Part shown: positions 25,994 through 35,420 of the stretch, in pieces
Numbering within the stretch: the stretch's first letter is position 1
How the letters are laid out: each line of letters starts with the position of its first letter
Assembly (NCBI RefSeq): GCF_030816155.1
Contig: NZ_JAUSXR010000001.1
Coordinates: forward strand, 62,001 to 126,000
DNA from: Arthrobacter woluwensis
Lineage (GTDB): Bacteria > Actinomycetota > Actinomycetes > Actinomycetales > Micrococcaceae
Direction: 5' to 3'
Length of the DNA: 64,000 nucleotides
Notes under the pieces: generated by a model
Databases searched by the model: none
Seen by the model: only the letters and a program-made list of their open reading frames with translations
What the model was told of the DNA's origin: nothing
Position numbers and translations under genes: made by a program

Positions 25994-27472
25994 TCAGCGC
26001 AGCGCGAAGATGGTGCGGTGCCACTCCTTCTCCACGACGCCGCCCAGTTCGAACATCACGTGCTTGACCTGGGTGTACTCCTCGAAGGAGTAGGCGGACA
26101 TGTCCTTGCCGAAGCCGGACTGCTTGAAGCCGCCGTGCGGCATCTCGGAGATGATCGGGATGTGGTCGTTCACCCACACGCATCCGGCCTTGATCTCGCG
26201 GGTCGCGCGGAGGGCGCGCTGGATGTTCGAGGTCCAGGCGGAGGCGGCCAGCCCGTAGACGGTGTCGTTGGCGAGGGCGATGGCCTCGTCGTCGTCATCG
26301 AAGGGCAGGACGACCAGGACGGGACCGAACACCTCGTTCTTGACGATCTCGGAGTCCGGGGCGGCGTCCACGATCAGGGTGGGGCGGTAGAACGCGCCGT
26401 CGCCCAGGCCGTCCTCGGTGGGGATGTACCCGCCGGCCGCCACCCGGGCGTAGCCGCGCGCCCGCTCGACCATGCCGGCCACGTGGTCCCGGTGACGGAA
26501 GGAGGACAGCGAGCCGATGTCCGCGCCGTCGTTCTCCGGGGTGCCCAGGACGATGCCGTCGAACCGCGCGGCGAGCTTGTCCACGAACTCCTGGTAGACA
26601 CTGCGGTGCACCAGCGCGCGGGTGGCCGCCGTGCAGTCCTGGCCCGAGTTGATCAGGGAACCCGCGACGGCGCCGTGCACCGCGGCGTCGATGTCGGCGT
26701 CGTCGAACACGACGAAGGGCGCCTTGCCGCCCAGCTCCAGGTGCACGCGCTTGGCGTTCACCGCGGCGGCCTCGAGCACCGTGCGGCCCACGGCGGTGGA
26801 ACCGGTGAAGGAGACCATGTCCACGTGGGGATGGCGCATGAGCGCCGCGCCGATGGTGCTGCCGCTCCCCACCAGGACGTTCACGACGCCGTCCGGCAGG
26901 CCCGCCTCGGTCAGCGCCTCGGCGAACATCACGGACGTCAGGGGAGTGATCTCCGCTGGCTTGAGGATGATCGTGTTGCCCGCGGCGATGGCGGGCAGGA
27001 TCTTCCACGCGGCCATCTGGAGCGGGTAGTTCCACGGCGCGATGGACCCGATGACGCCGATCGCCTCGCGGCGGATGGCCGAGGTGTGGTCGGCCGAGTA
27101 CTCCGCCATGGCCTTGCCTTCGAGGTTCCGGGCGGCGCCGGCGAAGAAGTCGACGTTGTCGATGGTGCCCGGGACGTCGAACTCGCGGCACAGGCGCAGC
27201 GGCTTGCCGGTCTGGGAGCTCTCCGCCTGGGCGAACTCCTCGGCACGGGCCTCCAGGATGCGGGCGAAACGCTGGAGGATCGCGGAGCGCTCTCCGGGGG
27301 TGGTGCGGGACCACGCGGGGAACGCGGCGCGGGCGGCGGCGACGGCGGCCTCCAGGTCACGCAGACCCGCGAGGGTGACGGTGGCGGTGACCTCACCCGT
27401 GGCCGGGTTGATCACGTCCTGGGTGGCTCCGGAGGCGCCGGTGACGGCCTTGCCGTTGATGAACTGGTGCAT
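25994..27472 (-). CDS. Aminobutyraldehyde-type NAD(P)-dependent aldehyde dehydrogenase
   Basis: 492 residues, full length for the ALDH superfamily. Motifs seen: SIAPWNYPLQMAAWKILPAIAAGN (NAD binding, catalytic Asn), FTGSTAVG, the general-base Glu in LELGGKAP and the nucleophile Cys in NSGQDC. Overall it is closest in appearance to gamma-aminobutyraldehyde/betaine aldehyde dehydrogenases, which oxidise amino-aldehydes from polyamines. Start ATG has a GAAGGG site. A TetR gene lies directly upstream on the same strand, and an amine-oxidase-like flavoenzyme is 8 kb away, which fits amine breakdown. Substrate assignment is an inference. Confidence 0.85.
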   Translation of the reverse strand: MHQFINGKAVTGASGATQDVINPATGEVTATVTLAGLRDLEAAVAAARAAFPAWSRTTPGERSAILQRFARILEARAEEFAQAESSQTGKPLRLCREFDVPGTIDNVDFFAGAARNLEGKAMAEYSADHTSAIRREAIGVIGSIAPWNYPLQMAAWKILPAIAAGNTIILKPAEITPLTSVMFAEALTEAGLPDGVVNVLVGSGSTIGAALMRHPHVDMVSFTGSTAVGRTVLEAAAVNAKRVHLELGGKAPFVVFDDADIDAAVHGAVAGSLINSGQDCTAATRALVHRSVYQEFVDKLAARFDGIVLGTPENDGADIGSLSSFRHRDHVAGMVERARGYARVAAGGYIPTEDGLGDGAFYRPTLIVDAAPDSEIVKNEVFGPVLVVLPFDDDDEAIALANDTVYGLAASAWTSNIQRALRATREIKAGCVWVNDHIPIISEMPHGGFKQSGFGKDMSAYSFEEYTQVKHVMFELGGVVEKEWHRTIFALR

Positions 27473-27490
27473 GGTGCGCCCTTCTCTGAC

Positions 27491-27547
27491 TGTGAGTGCT
27501 CAGCCGTGGTGGATCGCCTCGGAACCCGCCACGGCTGAGCACTCACA
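27491..27547 (-). terminator. Long inverted repeat between tetR and the aldehyde dehydrogenase gene
   Basis: Perfect 19-bp arms (27491-27509 and 27529-27547) with a 19-nt loop. The right arm runs through the TetR stop codon. It may end the tetR transcript, or act as an operator/attenuator before the dehydrogenase gene, which starts 19 nt later. Confidence 0.55.
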
Positions 27548-28226
27548 TGGCAGAGAGGTCGCTTTCGCGCTCAGCGCTGTCCAGGATGGCGGCGAGGCCG
27601 GCCTGGAACGTGCTGAGGGAGTCGAGCCCTTGCAGGGCCCGGTGATGCTTTTCGAGCAGCGGGTGCCCGGACAGGTGGGAGAACACCCGCGGGTTGAGCC
27701 ACGGGTCGTGTCCCTGGGAATCGGGAAGCCGCTGGATCTCCAGGGCGATCCCGGCGCCGAGGGCCAGCGTGTAGCTTTCGAGGGCCGCGTAGTAGTGCAC
27801 CACGCGCTCCTTGGGGAGCTTCGCGTCCGTGAGGCACTGCAGCACGAACTCGATGGCTTTCAGCTCGCCGGGACCGTAGGTGTCCGTGGCGAAGGATTCG
27901 CTGCCCAGGGAGGGGTACTGCATGAAGACCCTGAGCAGTTCGTCCAGATAAGCTTCGAGCCGGGCCCGCCAGTCACGCTGCCGGCCTGCGGCCAGCGTGC
28001 GTTCCACGGAGAGGGCGAAGAGCCGGTCCAGAGCCGCGCGGATGATGGCGTCCCGATTGCGGAAATGCCGGTACACCGCGGTGGCGTCCACTCCGAGTTC
28101 CTCGCCCAGGCGGCGGAACGTCAGGCGCTCGCCGGGTTCCTGTCCGGCGATTTTCAGGACTGCGTCGATGATGGTTTCCGGGTCAAGCCGTGCGCGGCGA
28201 TCACTGGGCTGCGCGGCCTGCGCCAT
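27543..28226 (-). CDS. TetR-family transcriptional regulator
   Basis: 227 residues. The N-terminal HTH is LTFRRLGEELGVDATAVYRHFRNRDAIIRAALD (residues about 35-68), the classic TetR signature. The C-terminal ligand domain resembles the TetR_C type of actinobacterial repressors. It lies between the aldehyde dehydrogenase (same strand) and the amidohydrolase-ABC operon (divergent). A 15-bp palindrome overlaps the divergent promoter, so it likely represses both flanks until the amine- or amide-type substrate binds. That role is inferred from position. Confidence 0.88.
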   Translation of the reverse strand: MAQAAQPSDRRARLDPETIIDAVLKIAGQEPGERLTFRRLGEELGVDATAVYRHFRNRDAIIRAALDRLFALSVERTLAAGRQRDWRARLEAYLDELLRVFMQYPSLGSESFATDTYGPGELKAIEFVLQCLTDAKLPKERVVHYYAALESYTLALGAGIALEIQRLPDSQGHDPWLNPRVFSHLSGHPLLEKHHRALQGLDSLSTFQAGLAAILDSAERESDLSAM

Positions 28227-28323
28227 CTATCCACCCCGCTTCCATGCCTCGGTTCTGGAACCCCACGGTACACGATGCCGAGGCCGGCGCGTCAAGGGAG
28301 TCAGCCTCGATGTCATTAACGAT

Positions 28324-28363
28324 GTCAACGCTGTTGACTTAACTGTGACCCGCATCATAGTGT
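28324..28363 (+). promoter_or_regulatory. Promoter with operator palindrome of the amidohydrolase-ABC operon
   Basis: GTCAAC-GCT-GTTGAC (28324-28338) is a perfect 15-bp palindrome. It overlaps the -35 TTGACT (28334-28339); the -10 TAGTGT is at 28358-28363, 18 bp apart. The likely binder is the divergent TetR protein. Confidence 0.6.
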
Positions 28364-28402
28364 CAGATCCAATCCAGCCCCGCACAGAGATTCGAGGAGC
28401 TC

Positions 28403-30079
28403 ATGGCAATTGCGCAGACCATCCTGGAGAACGGATGGGTCTACACCGGCAGGGACGACGTCCCCCGCCGTGCGGACCTGGCGATCGGCGACGGAAAAGT
28501 TCTGGCGGTGGGCACCGCCGAGGAGCTGGCGCCGCTGGCCGACGGCGCCACCGAGCGGCTCGACGTCGCGGGCAGGCTGATCGTGCCCGGCTTCCAGGAC
28601 TCCCACATGCACCCGGTCTTCGCCGGGGTGGAACTGCTGCAATGCGACCTCACGGAGGTCGAGAGCGCTGACGACGCCGTGGACACCGTCCGCCGCTACG
28701 CCGAGGAGCACCCGGACGAGCCGTGGATCCTCGGCGCCGGCTGGTCCATGGAGCACTTCCCGGGCGGCACACCCACCCGTCAGCTCCTCGACGCCGTGGT
28801 CCCGGACCGCCCCGTGTTCCTCCAGAACCGCGACCACCACGGCGCCTGGGTCAGCACCAAGGCCCTGGAGCTCGCGGGCATCGACGCCACGACCCCGGAC
28901 CCGGAGAGCGGGCGGTTCGAACGGGAAGCGGACGGCGCCCCTGCCGGCACGGTGCACGAGGGTGCCATGGACCTCTTCGCCTCCGTCCGCCCGGGCACCT
29001 CTGAGGAACTCGCCTACGCCGGGCTCCTCAAGGCCCAGGAACTCCTGCTCTCCCAGGGCATCACCGCCTGGCAGGACGCCTGGGTGACCATCCCGGAGGA
29101 CGGCAATGTGGACCTCCTCAAGGTCTACCTGCGGGCCGCGCAGGCCGGGGACCTCAAGGTCCGCGTCCGCATCTGTCAGTGGTGGGACCGCACCGCAGGC
29201 GACGCCCAGCTGGAACCCATCCTGGCCCGCCGCGAAGAGGTGGCCCAGGCGGTCGCGCCGGAGCGCCTCACCGCGAGCACGGTGAAGATCATGGTGGACG
29301 GTGTCGCGGAGAACTTCACTGCCGCCATGCACGAGCCGTACCGCGACCACCACGGACACCACACGGACAACCGGGGCATCGAATTCTTCGACCCGGAGGA
29401 GATGAAGGGCTTCGTCACCGCCCTGGACGCCGCCGGGATGCAGCTCCACTTCCACGCCCTGGGCGACCGTGCCGTCACCGACGCCCTCGACGCCCTGGAG
29501 CGGGCCCGCACCGAGAACGGCGCCACCGACGGCCGGCACCACCTCGCCCACCTGCAGCTGGTCCGGGCCGAGGACACCCCGCGCTTCGCGGAGCTCGGCG
29601 CCGCCGCGAACATGCAGGCGCTCTGGGCCTGCCACGAGGACCAGATGGACGAGCTCACGCTGCCGTTCCTGGAGCCCGACGCGGAGGAACGCCACTACCC
29701 GTTCGGCGAACTCGCCGCCCACGGGACGCGGCTCGCGGCCGGCAGCGACTGGCCCGTCTCCACCGCGGACCCCCTCGCCGCCATGCACGTGGCCGTCAAC
29801 CGGACCTCCCCGGGCGAGACCGGCAGGCCGCTCGGCCCCGACCACCAGAAGCTGAGCCTTCAGCAGATCCTGAACGCCTACACCCAGGGCACGGCGTGGA
29901 TCAACCATCTCGACCACGTGACGGGCACTCTGGAGGAAGGGCGGCTGGCGGACTTCGTGGTCCTGGACCGGGATGTCTTCCAGCTCCCGGCGGAGCAGAT
30001 CCACACCGCCCGGGTCGAGGAGACCTGGATCGACGGAACCCGCGTCTACCGCAGGACCGCCCAGGAGGAGGAAGCATGA
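28403..30079 (+). CDS. YtcJ-like metal-dependent amidohydrolase
   Basis: 558 residues of the amidohydrolase-3 (YtcJ) family, TIM-barrel hydrolases with a metal centre. PGFQDSHMHP carries the first metal His pair, MQLHFHALGDRAV the later His, HHLAHLQLV the next and AAGSDWPVSTADPL the final Asp. Related enzymes cleave N-formyl, N-acyl or cyclic amides; the substrate is unknown. There is no signal peptide, so it is cytoplasmic. A GAGGAG site precedes the ATG, and its stop overlaps the next gene by ATGA. Being the first gene of a peptide-type ABC operon suggests the imported compound is its substrate. Confidence 0.85.
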   Translation: MAIAQTILENGWVYTGRDDVPRRADLAIGDGKVLAVGTAEELAPLADGATERLDVAGRLIVPGFQDSHMHPVFAGVELLQCDLTEVESADDAVDTVRRYAEEHPDEPWILGAGWSMEHFPGGTPTRQLLDAVVPDRPVFLQNRDHHGAWVSTKALELAGIDATTPDPESGRFEREADGAPAGTVHEGAMDLFASVRPGTSEELAYAGLLKAQELLLSQGITAWQDAWVTIPEDGNVDLLKVYLRAAQAGDLKVRVRICQWWDRTAGDAQLEPILARREEVAQAVAPERLTASTVKIMVDGVAENFTAAMHEPYRDHHGHHTDNRGIEFFDPEEMKGFVTALDAAGMQLHFHALGDRAVTDALDALERARTENGATDGRHHLAHLQLVRAEDTPRFAELGAAANMQALWACHEDQMDELTLPFLEPDAEERHYPFGELAAHGTRLAAGSDWPVSTADPLAAMHVAVNRTSPGETGRPLGPDHQKLSLQQILNAYTQGTAWINHLDHVTGTLEEGRLADFVVLDRDVFQLPAEQIHTARVEETWIDGTRVYRRTAQEEEA

Positions 30080-31818
30080 GGAAGACCCTGCGCGGCGCCG
30101 CGCCACAGGGACGCCGCGTGAGCGCGCTCCGGCGGCTGCGGGAGCGGTTCGGCGCGCCGTCGTCGTCCGCTGAACGCCCGACGACGGCGGCCCGCGGCAA
30201 GGCGGCCATCACCCTCGCGGTGGTCGGCGGCCTCGTCCTGAGCGGCTGTGCGGCCCGGCCCAGTGGCGGGACCGCGCCCGGCGAGGCGAAGTTCACCCTG
30301 AGCCAGGGGTCCCCGGCGCCGACCAAGGAGATCGACGGCTTCTCCTGGGCCATGTACGCCGAGCCGTTCTCCCTGGACTACGCCTACGCCTTCGACTACC
30401 CGGACAACACCGTGCTGTCGAACGTCTGCGAGTCCCTCTTCCGCTGGAACAAGGACCTCACGGTGTCTCCCGGTCTGGCCACCAAGGCGGACAACCCGGA
30501 CCCGCTGCACTGGGTCTACACCATCCGGCAGGGCGTGAAGTTCCACGACGGGACCGTCATGACGGCCGACGACGTGGTGGCGTCCCTCCGCCGGCACCTC
30601 GATGAGAAGGTCGGCTCCTTCTGGGCGTCGGCGTTCCAGAACGTGGCGAGCATCGACAAGACGGCGGCGGACCAGGTGACCATCACGATGGCCAAGCCGG
30701 ACTACACCCTGAACGCGGCGCTGGTCGGGTCGCCCGGCGTCGTCGAGTCCGCCAAGACCCTCGCCAAGGACGGCAAGGACTACGGCAACTCCACCAAGGG
30801 TGTGAACTGCACCGGTCCCTTCTCCTTCGTCAGCTGGGAGGCGGGGGAGAGCATCACCCTCAAGCGCTTCGACGATTACTGGGACCCGTCCCTGAAGGCG
30901 AGGTCCAAGCAGGTGACGTTCAAGATGCTGACGGACGCCAACTCGCGCATCAACGCCCTCCAGACCGGCGAGATCGACGGGGCCTTCATGATCCCGTCCA
31001 ACGCCATGGACATCCTCAAGGCCAACACGGACGCGGGGAACCTCTACTTCGGCGCGGACAGCACGGTCCAGAGCCTCGTCTTCACGGACCTGGCCGGGAC
31101 CTTCAAGGACGTGCGGGTCCGCAAGGCCCTCATGATGGCCATCAACCGGCCCTCCCTCATCAAGGCGGCCGAGCAGGGCTACGCCCGGCCGACCGACGCC
31201 CTCACCACGCGCAATGTGTGGAATGCGGCGAAGCCGGCGACCGTGGACAAGGCGTTCGGCCAGCTGGAGCCGCTGAAGTACGACCTGGCCGAGGCGAAGA
31301 AGCTCGTCAAGGAGGCCGGCGCCACCGGCAAGAAGGTGGTCTTCTCCACGGCCTCGCTGAGCGCGGCTTTCGACATCGAGACCCGGGCGATCGCGTCCGC
31401 GGCGAAGGAGATCGGGCTCAACCCGGAGATCCGGACGATGTCCAATGACAAGTACACGACCCTGTTCTCCGACCCGGAGGCCCGCAAGGGCACGGACCTG
31501 GTGCTCACCTCCTGGTACCTCTCCAGCACCGAACCGCTCGAGATGTACAGCGTGCTGCGGGAAGGGGACTTCAGCAACTACGGCGGCTGGGTCAACAAGC
31601 AGTACGACAAGCTCGTCAACCAGGCGATCGGGACCAAGGATCCGGACCAGCGTGCGAAGTTCACCGGGCAGGCGGCGAAGATCGCCAGCGACGAGGTGGT
31701 CTGGGGCCCGCTGTACGAGACGGTCACGTCCATGTGGCTGGGCAAGCGCATCACCGGGGCTGACCCGTCCATCAACTACATGTACTTCCCGTGGGCTGCC
31801 AAGATCGGAGGCCGTTGA
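30076..31818 (+). CDS. Peptide-type ABC transporter substrate-binding lipoprotein (SBP family 5)
   Basis: 580 residues. The start ATG overlaps the upstream stop (ATGA) and has a GGAGGAGG site. An unusually long basic leader of about 50 residues precedes the lipoprotein signal, with lipobox LVLSGCAA at about residue 59. The family-5 signature is seen in WVYTIRQGVKFHDGTVMTADDVV (about residues 145-175). The C-terminal half has the usual LMMAINRPSLI segment. It captures oligopeptides, nickel chelates, opines or similar solutes outside the membrane. Given the neighbours, an amide or amine-derived compound is a reasonable guess, no more. Confidence 0.9.
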   Translation: MRKTLRGAAPQGRRVSALRRLRERFGAPSSSAERPTTAARGKAAITLAVVGGLVLSGCAARPSGGTAPGEAKFTLSQGSPAPTKEIDGFSWAMYAEPFSLDYAYAFDYPDNTVLSNVCESLFRWNKDLTVSPGLATKADNPDPLHWVYTIRQGVKFHDGTVMTADDVVASLRRHLDEKVGSFWASAFQNVASIDKTAADQVTITMAKPDYTLNAALVGSPGVVESAKTLAKDGKDYGNSTKGVNCTGPFSFVSWEAGESITLKRFDDYWDPSLKARSKQVTFKMLTDANSRINALQTGEIDGAFMIPSNAMDILKANTDAGNLYFGADSTVQSLVFTDLAGTFKDVRVRKALMMAINRPSLIKAAEQGYARPTDALTTRNVWNAAKPATVDKAFGQLEPLKYDLAEAKKLVKEAGATGKKVVFSTASLSAAFDIETRAIASAAKEIGLNPEIRTMSNDKYTTLFSDPEARKGTDLVLTSWYLSSTEPLEMYSVLREGDFSNYGGWVNKQYDKLVNQAIGTKDPDQRAKFTGQAAKIASDEVVWGPLYETVTSMWLGKRITGADPSINYMYFPWAAKIGGR

Positions 31819-31820
31819 CC

Positions 31821-32897
31821 ATGACTGCTGTTGACGTGAAACCCTCGCCCGACTCCCCGGGCCCCGGCGGCTCCGGCGCGTCCGGCGGCACGGACGGGCC
31901 CGGTGTGCCAGGCGCCTCCGGCAAGGCCCGCAAGCGCAAGGGCGGCGCCCGCCTGCGATTCGTGCTCGTGAAGATCGGCACCCTGCTGCTGACCTTGTTC
32001 GTGGCCTCGCTCGCGGTGTTCTTCTCCCGCTTCCTGGTCCCCGGCGACCCGGCCCGCTTCCTGCTGCGCGGCCGCAGTCCCAAGCCCGAGGCGCTCGCGG
32101 AGATCACCCGCCAGTACGGCCTCGACAAGCCGCCATGGGAGCAGTACGTGAACTGGCTCGGCGGCATCCTGCACGGCGACTGGGGCCGGTCCCTGACCTA
32201 CCGGCAGGACGTCTCCGACGTGCTGCTCAACCGGCTCCCCACCACCTTGCAGCTCGTGGCGCTGGCCGCCGTGTTCATCACGATCCTGGGCCTGCTGGCC
32301 GGCATCATCGCGAGCCTCAACAAGGGCTTCGGCGACAAGTTCATCCTGATCTCCCTCACCGCGGCCGGCGCGGTCCCTCCCTTCGTGGCGGCCATCGGCC
32401 TGGTGGCGGTGTTCTCGGTCAACCTCGGCTGGTTCCCCTCCTTCGGCAGCGGTGACGGCTTCTGGGACCGGATCTGGCATCTCACCCTGCCGGCCCTGGC
32501 CCTCGGCGTCACGTACATCGCGTTCGTGGCCCGGGTGACGCGCTCCTCCATGAACGAACAGCTCATCCGGGAACACGTCGAAGTGGCCACGAGCCGGGGC
32601 CTGACGCGTCCCACGGTGGTCCTGCGCCATGTGCTGCGGAACGCCCTGGGCCCCATCCTCACGGTGAGCGGCGTCCTGATCGCAGGCCTCCTGGTCTCCA
32701 GCGCCATCATCGAGCAGACCTTCGGCCTCACCGGGATCGGCCAGCTCCTGGTCCAGTCCATCGACCGGCTGGACTTCGGCGTGGTGCAGGCGATCGTCAT
32801 GGTGGTGGTCACGGCGTTCGTCGTGGTCAACACCGTGGTGGACCTGGTCCAGCCCCTCATCGACCCTCGTATCGCCGCTGGATCGGAGACCCGATGA
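31821..32897 (+). CDS. Peptide-type ABC transporter permease (DppB/OppB-like)
   Basis: 358 residues. A Gly/Ser/Pro-rich cytoplasmic leader of about 40 residues is followed by six membrane helices. The DppB-type large loop FLVPGDPARFLLRG...LDKPPWEQYVNWLGGILHGDWG and the EAA loop EVATSRGLTRPTVVLRHVLRNALGP (ATPase contact) are present. It starts 3 nt after the binding-protein gene, behind a GGAGG site; the stop overlaps the next permease gene by 4 nt. Confidence 0.93.
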   Translation: MTAVDVKPSPDSPGPGGSGASGGTDGPGVPGASGKARKRKGGARLRFVLVKIGTLLLTLFVASLAVFFSRFLVPGDPARFLLRGRSPKPEALAEITRQYGLDKPPWEQYVNWLGGILHGDWGRSLTYRQDVSDVLLNRLPTTLQLVALAAVFITILGLLAGIIASLNKGFGDKFILISLTAAGAVPPFVAAIGLVAVFSVNLGWFPSFGSGDGFWDRIWHLTLPALALGVTYIAFVARVTRSSMNEQLIREHVEVATSRGLTRPTVVLRHVLRNALGPILTVSGVLIAGLLVSSAIIEQTFGLTGIGQLLVQSIDRLDFGVVQAIVMVVVTAFVVVNTVVDLVQPLIDPRIAAGSETR

Positions 32898-33751
32898 CCC
32901 TCTCAATGACGCTCCCGCAGACGGGGTTCCGGCGCTACACCTCCGCCCTGTCCCTCACGGCCTGGATCGCCGTGATCGTCACGGCCGTGGTGGTCGTGGT
33001 GTCCGTCCTGGCGCCGACGCTCGCGCCCTACGATCCGGACTACGTCGATCTGGACAACGTGCTCGCCGGGCCCAGCGCCCAGCACCTCCTCGGCACCGAC
33101 GCCCTGGGCCGTGACCTGCTCAGCCGCCTCATGTTCGGCGGCCGGACCTCGCTGCTCGGCCCCACGCTCGTGGTGCTCGGCTCCACGGTCCTCGGCCTGC
33201 TGCTGGGCCTGGCCGCAGGCTGGTCCGACGGCTGGCTCGGCAAGATCCTCGGCCGCGTGTTCGACATCCTCTTCGCCTTCCCGGCGCTGCTGGTGTCCAT
33301 GCTCGCCGTGGCTCTGTTCGGCAAGGGGCTGGTGGCTCCCATCATCGCGATGACCATCGCCTACATCCCCTATGTGGCGCGCCTGACCCAGGGCCTCGTG
33401 GCCTCGGAGCGGGCTCGCCCGTACGTCCAGGCGTACCGGGTGCTCGGCTTCCGGACGCCGTGGGTGGTCCTGGGCCGGGTGCTGCCGAACCTGATCCCCA
33501 CCGTGGGAGCCCAGTCGGCGCTGAACTTCGGCTATGTCCTGGCGGACCTCGCGGCGCTGTCCTTCATCGGCCTCGGCGTCCAGCCGCCCACGAGCGACTG
33601 GGGCGCCATGATCGAGGAGTCCCGTGGGGCTCTGCTGGGCGGCTACATCCTGCCGGCGTTCTGGCCGGCGCTCGTGGTGGTCGTCGTCGTGGTCGCCGTG
33701 AATGTCATCGGCGAGGAGATCTCGGATCGGATCGGAGGCAAGCTCTCATGA
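32894..33751 (+). CDS. Peptide-type ABC transporter permease (DppC/OppC-like)
   Basis: 285 residues with six helices. The typical DppC loop HLLGTDALGRDLLSRLMFGGRTSL follows the first helix, and the EAA loop is YVQAYRVLGFRTPWVVLGRVLPNLIP. Starts with an ATGA overlap and ends with an ATGA overlap into the ATPase gene. Together with the DppB-like protein it makes the membrane channel. Confidence 0.93.
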   Translation: MTLSMTLPQTGFRRYTSALSLTAWIAVIVTAVVVVVSVLAPTLAPYDPDYVDLDNVLAGPSAQHLLGTDALGRDLLSRLMFGGRTSLLGPTLVVLGSTVLGLLLGLAAGWSDGWLGKILGRVFDILFAFPALLVSMLAVALFGKGLVAPIIAMTIAYIPYVARLTQGLVASERARPYVQAYRVLGFRTPWVVLGRVLPNLIPTVGAQSALNFGYVLADLAALSFIGLGVQPPTSDWGAMIEESRGALLGGYILPAFWPALVVVVVVVAVNVIGEEISDRIGGKLS

Positions 33752-35358
33752 GTCACTTGCTGGAAGTACAGGATTTCACCCTCGGTTTCGCGGGCCGGGA
33801 ACCGCTGCTGGACAAGATCTCCCTCCACGTCGACGACGGCGAGGCCGTGGCGCTCGTGGGCGAGTCCGGTTCGGGGAAGTCGCTGACCACGCGGGCCGCC
33901 CTGGGACTCCTCCCGGAACGCGCCCAGCACTCCGGCCTGGTGTCCGTCCGGGGCCTCGACACCCTCACGGCGGACCGTCAGCAGCTCCTGGGCCTGCGCC
34001 GGCAGCGGGCGTCCATGATCTTCCAGGACCCCCGCGCGGGCATCAACCCGGTGCGCACCGTGGGAGACTTCCTGACGGAGACCCTGGTCCGCTGGCGCGG
34101 TCTCTCCCGCGCCGAGGCCACCGAACGGGCTGTGACCCAGCTGGAGCAGGTCGGCCTGCGCCGGGCCAAGGACCTGGTGAACCAGTACCCGCATCAGCTC
34201 TCGGGCGGCATGCTGCAGCGCGTCATGATCGCGGCCGCGCTCCTGGACTCCCCGGAACTGCTGCTCTGTGACGAGCCCACCACCGCGCTCGACGTCACCA
34301 CGCAGGCCGGGATCGTCCGGCTGCTCCGGGACGAGCAGCAGGCCCGCGGCATGGGCATGCTCTTCATCACCCACGACCTCAACCTCGCCGCCAGCCTGTG
34401 CGAGCGCGTCTACGTGCTCCGCCGCGGCAAGGTGGTGGAGCACGGCCGGACCCGGGACGTGTTCGTGAGCCCGCAGCAGGAGTACACCCGGGAACTCGTG
34501 GGGGCCACCCCCACGATCGACCTGGACCGGATCCCCGCCCCGCCGGCCCCCTCGGCGGAGGCGCCGCTGCTGGAGGTCTCCGGCCTGAGCAAGCGGTACG
34601 AGCTCCCCCACGGCGAGGTCATCACGGCCCTCGACGACGCCGCGTTCACCCTGCCGCGCGGCGGTTCGCTCGGCGTCGTGGGCGAGTCCGGCTCGGGCAA
34701 GTCGACGCTGGCCCGCCTGGTGGTCGCGCTGGAGACCCCGAGCGACGGCGAGCTCCACCTGGACGGGAACGAGCGCCCGGCCCGCCCCCTGAAGGCGTCC
34801 GAACGCAAGCTCCTGGCCAGGGATGTGCAGATCGTCTTCCAGGATCCGTACCTGTCCCTGGACCCGCGGATCCCCGTGGGCCACGCCGTGGCGGACGTGT
34901 TCCGGCTGCACCGCAAGCAGTCCCGCAAAGCCGCCACGGACAGCGCCCGCGAGTTGCTGGAACGGGTGGGCATCGGTCCGGAGCGGTTCGGCTCCAAGCC
35001 ACGGGCGCTCTCCGGCGGCCAACGTCAGCGGGTGGCCCTCGCCAAGGCTCTCGCGGCGCAGCCGCGCCTCCTGGTCCTCGACGAGGCCACGAGTGCCCTG
35101 GACGTCTCCGTGCAGGCCCAGGTGCTCGCGCTCGTCGAGGAGCTCCGGGACCAGCTCGGCCTCACCATCCTCTTCGTCACCCATGACCTCGCCGTGGTGT
35201 CCCGGATCTGCTCGCAGGTCCTCGTGATGCACCAGGGCCGGATCGTGGAGCAGGGCCCCACCGCCGAGGTGCTGGCGGCTCCCGCTGACGATTACACCCG
35301 GAACCTCCTCGGCTCCCGGCCGCGGCCCCTCTGGGATGCGGAGCCGGCTGCCCTCTGA
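33748..35358 (+). CDS. Fused dual ATP-binding subunit of the peptide-type ABC importer
   Basis: 536 residues with two complete ABC ATPase domains, equal to DppD and DppF joined head to tail. Domain 1 (about residues 1-255): Walker A GESGSGKS, signature LSGGMLQR (Leu where Arg is common), Walker [13 protein letters not shown]. Domain 2 (about 275-530): Walker [10 protein letters not shown], signature [12 protein letters not shown], Walker [13 protein letters not shown], where Ala replaces the usual Pro. A longer frame upstream is shadow. The start overlaps the DppC-like stop. It energises import by ATP hydrolysis. Confidence 0.93.
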   Translation: MSHLLEVQDFTLGFAGREPLLDKISLHVDDGEAVALVGESGSGKSLTTRAALGLLPERAQHSGLVSVRGLDTLTADRQQLLGLRRQRASMIFQDPRAGINPVRTVGDFLTETLVRWRGLSRAEATERAVTQLEQVGLRRAKDLVNQYPHQLSGGMLQRVMIAAALLDSPELLLCDEPTTALDVTTQAGIVRLLRDEQQARGMGMLFITHDLNLAASLCERVYVLRRGKVVEHGRTRDVFVSPQQEYTRELVGATPTIDLDRIPAPPAPSAEAPLLEVSGLSKRYELPHGEVITALDDAAFTLPRGGSLGVVGESGSGKSTLARLVVALETPSDGELHLDGNERPARPLKASERKLLARDVQIVFQDPYLSLDPRIPVGHAVADVFRLHRKQSRKAATDSARELLERVGIGPERFGSKPRALSGGQRQRVALAKALAAQPRLLVLDEATSALDVSVQAQVLALVEELRDQLGLTILFVTHDLAVVSRICSQVLVMHQGRIVEQGPTAEVLAAPADDYTRNLLGSRPRPLWDAEPAAL

Positions 35359-35420
35359 GGCCGCCGCCCGCCACCCCCACACACTGTCCTTCACCGCACC
35401 CTCAAACAGGAGAAACTCCC

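Noticed and set aside
28355..30106. 583-codon minus-strand frame over the amidohydrolase, and similar long frames at 33643-35394 and 23853-25424
   Set aside because: Antisense shadows of well-conserved enzymes; composition is typical of GC-driven false frames.
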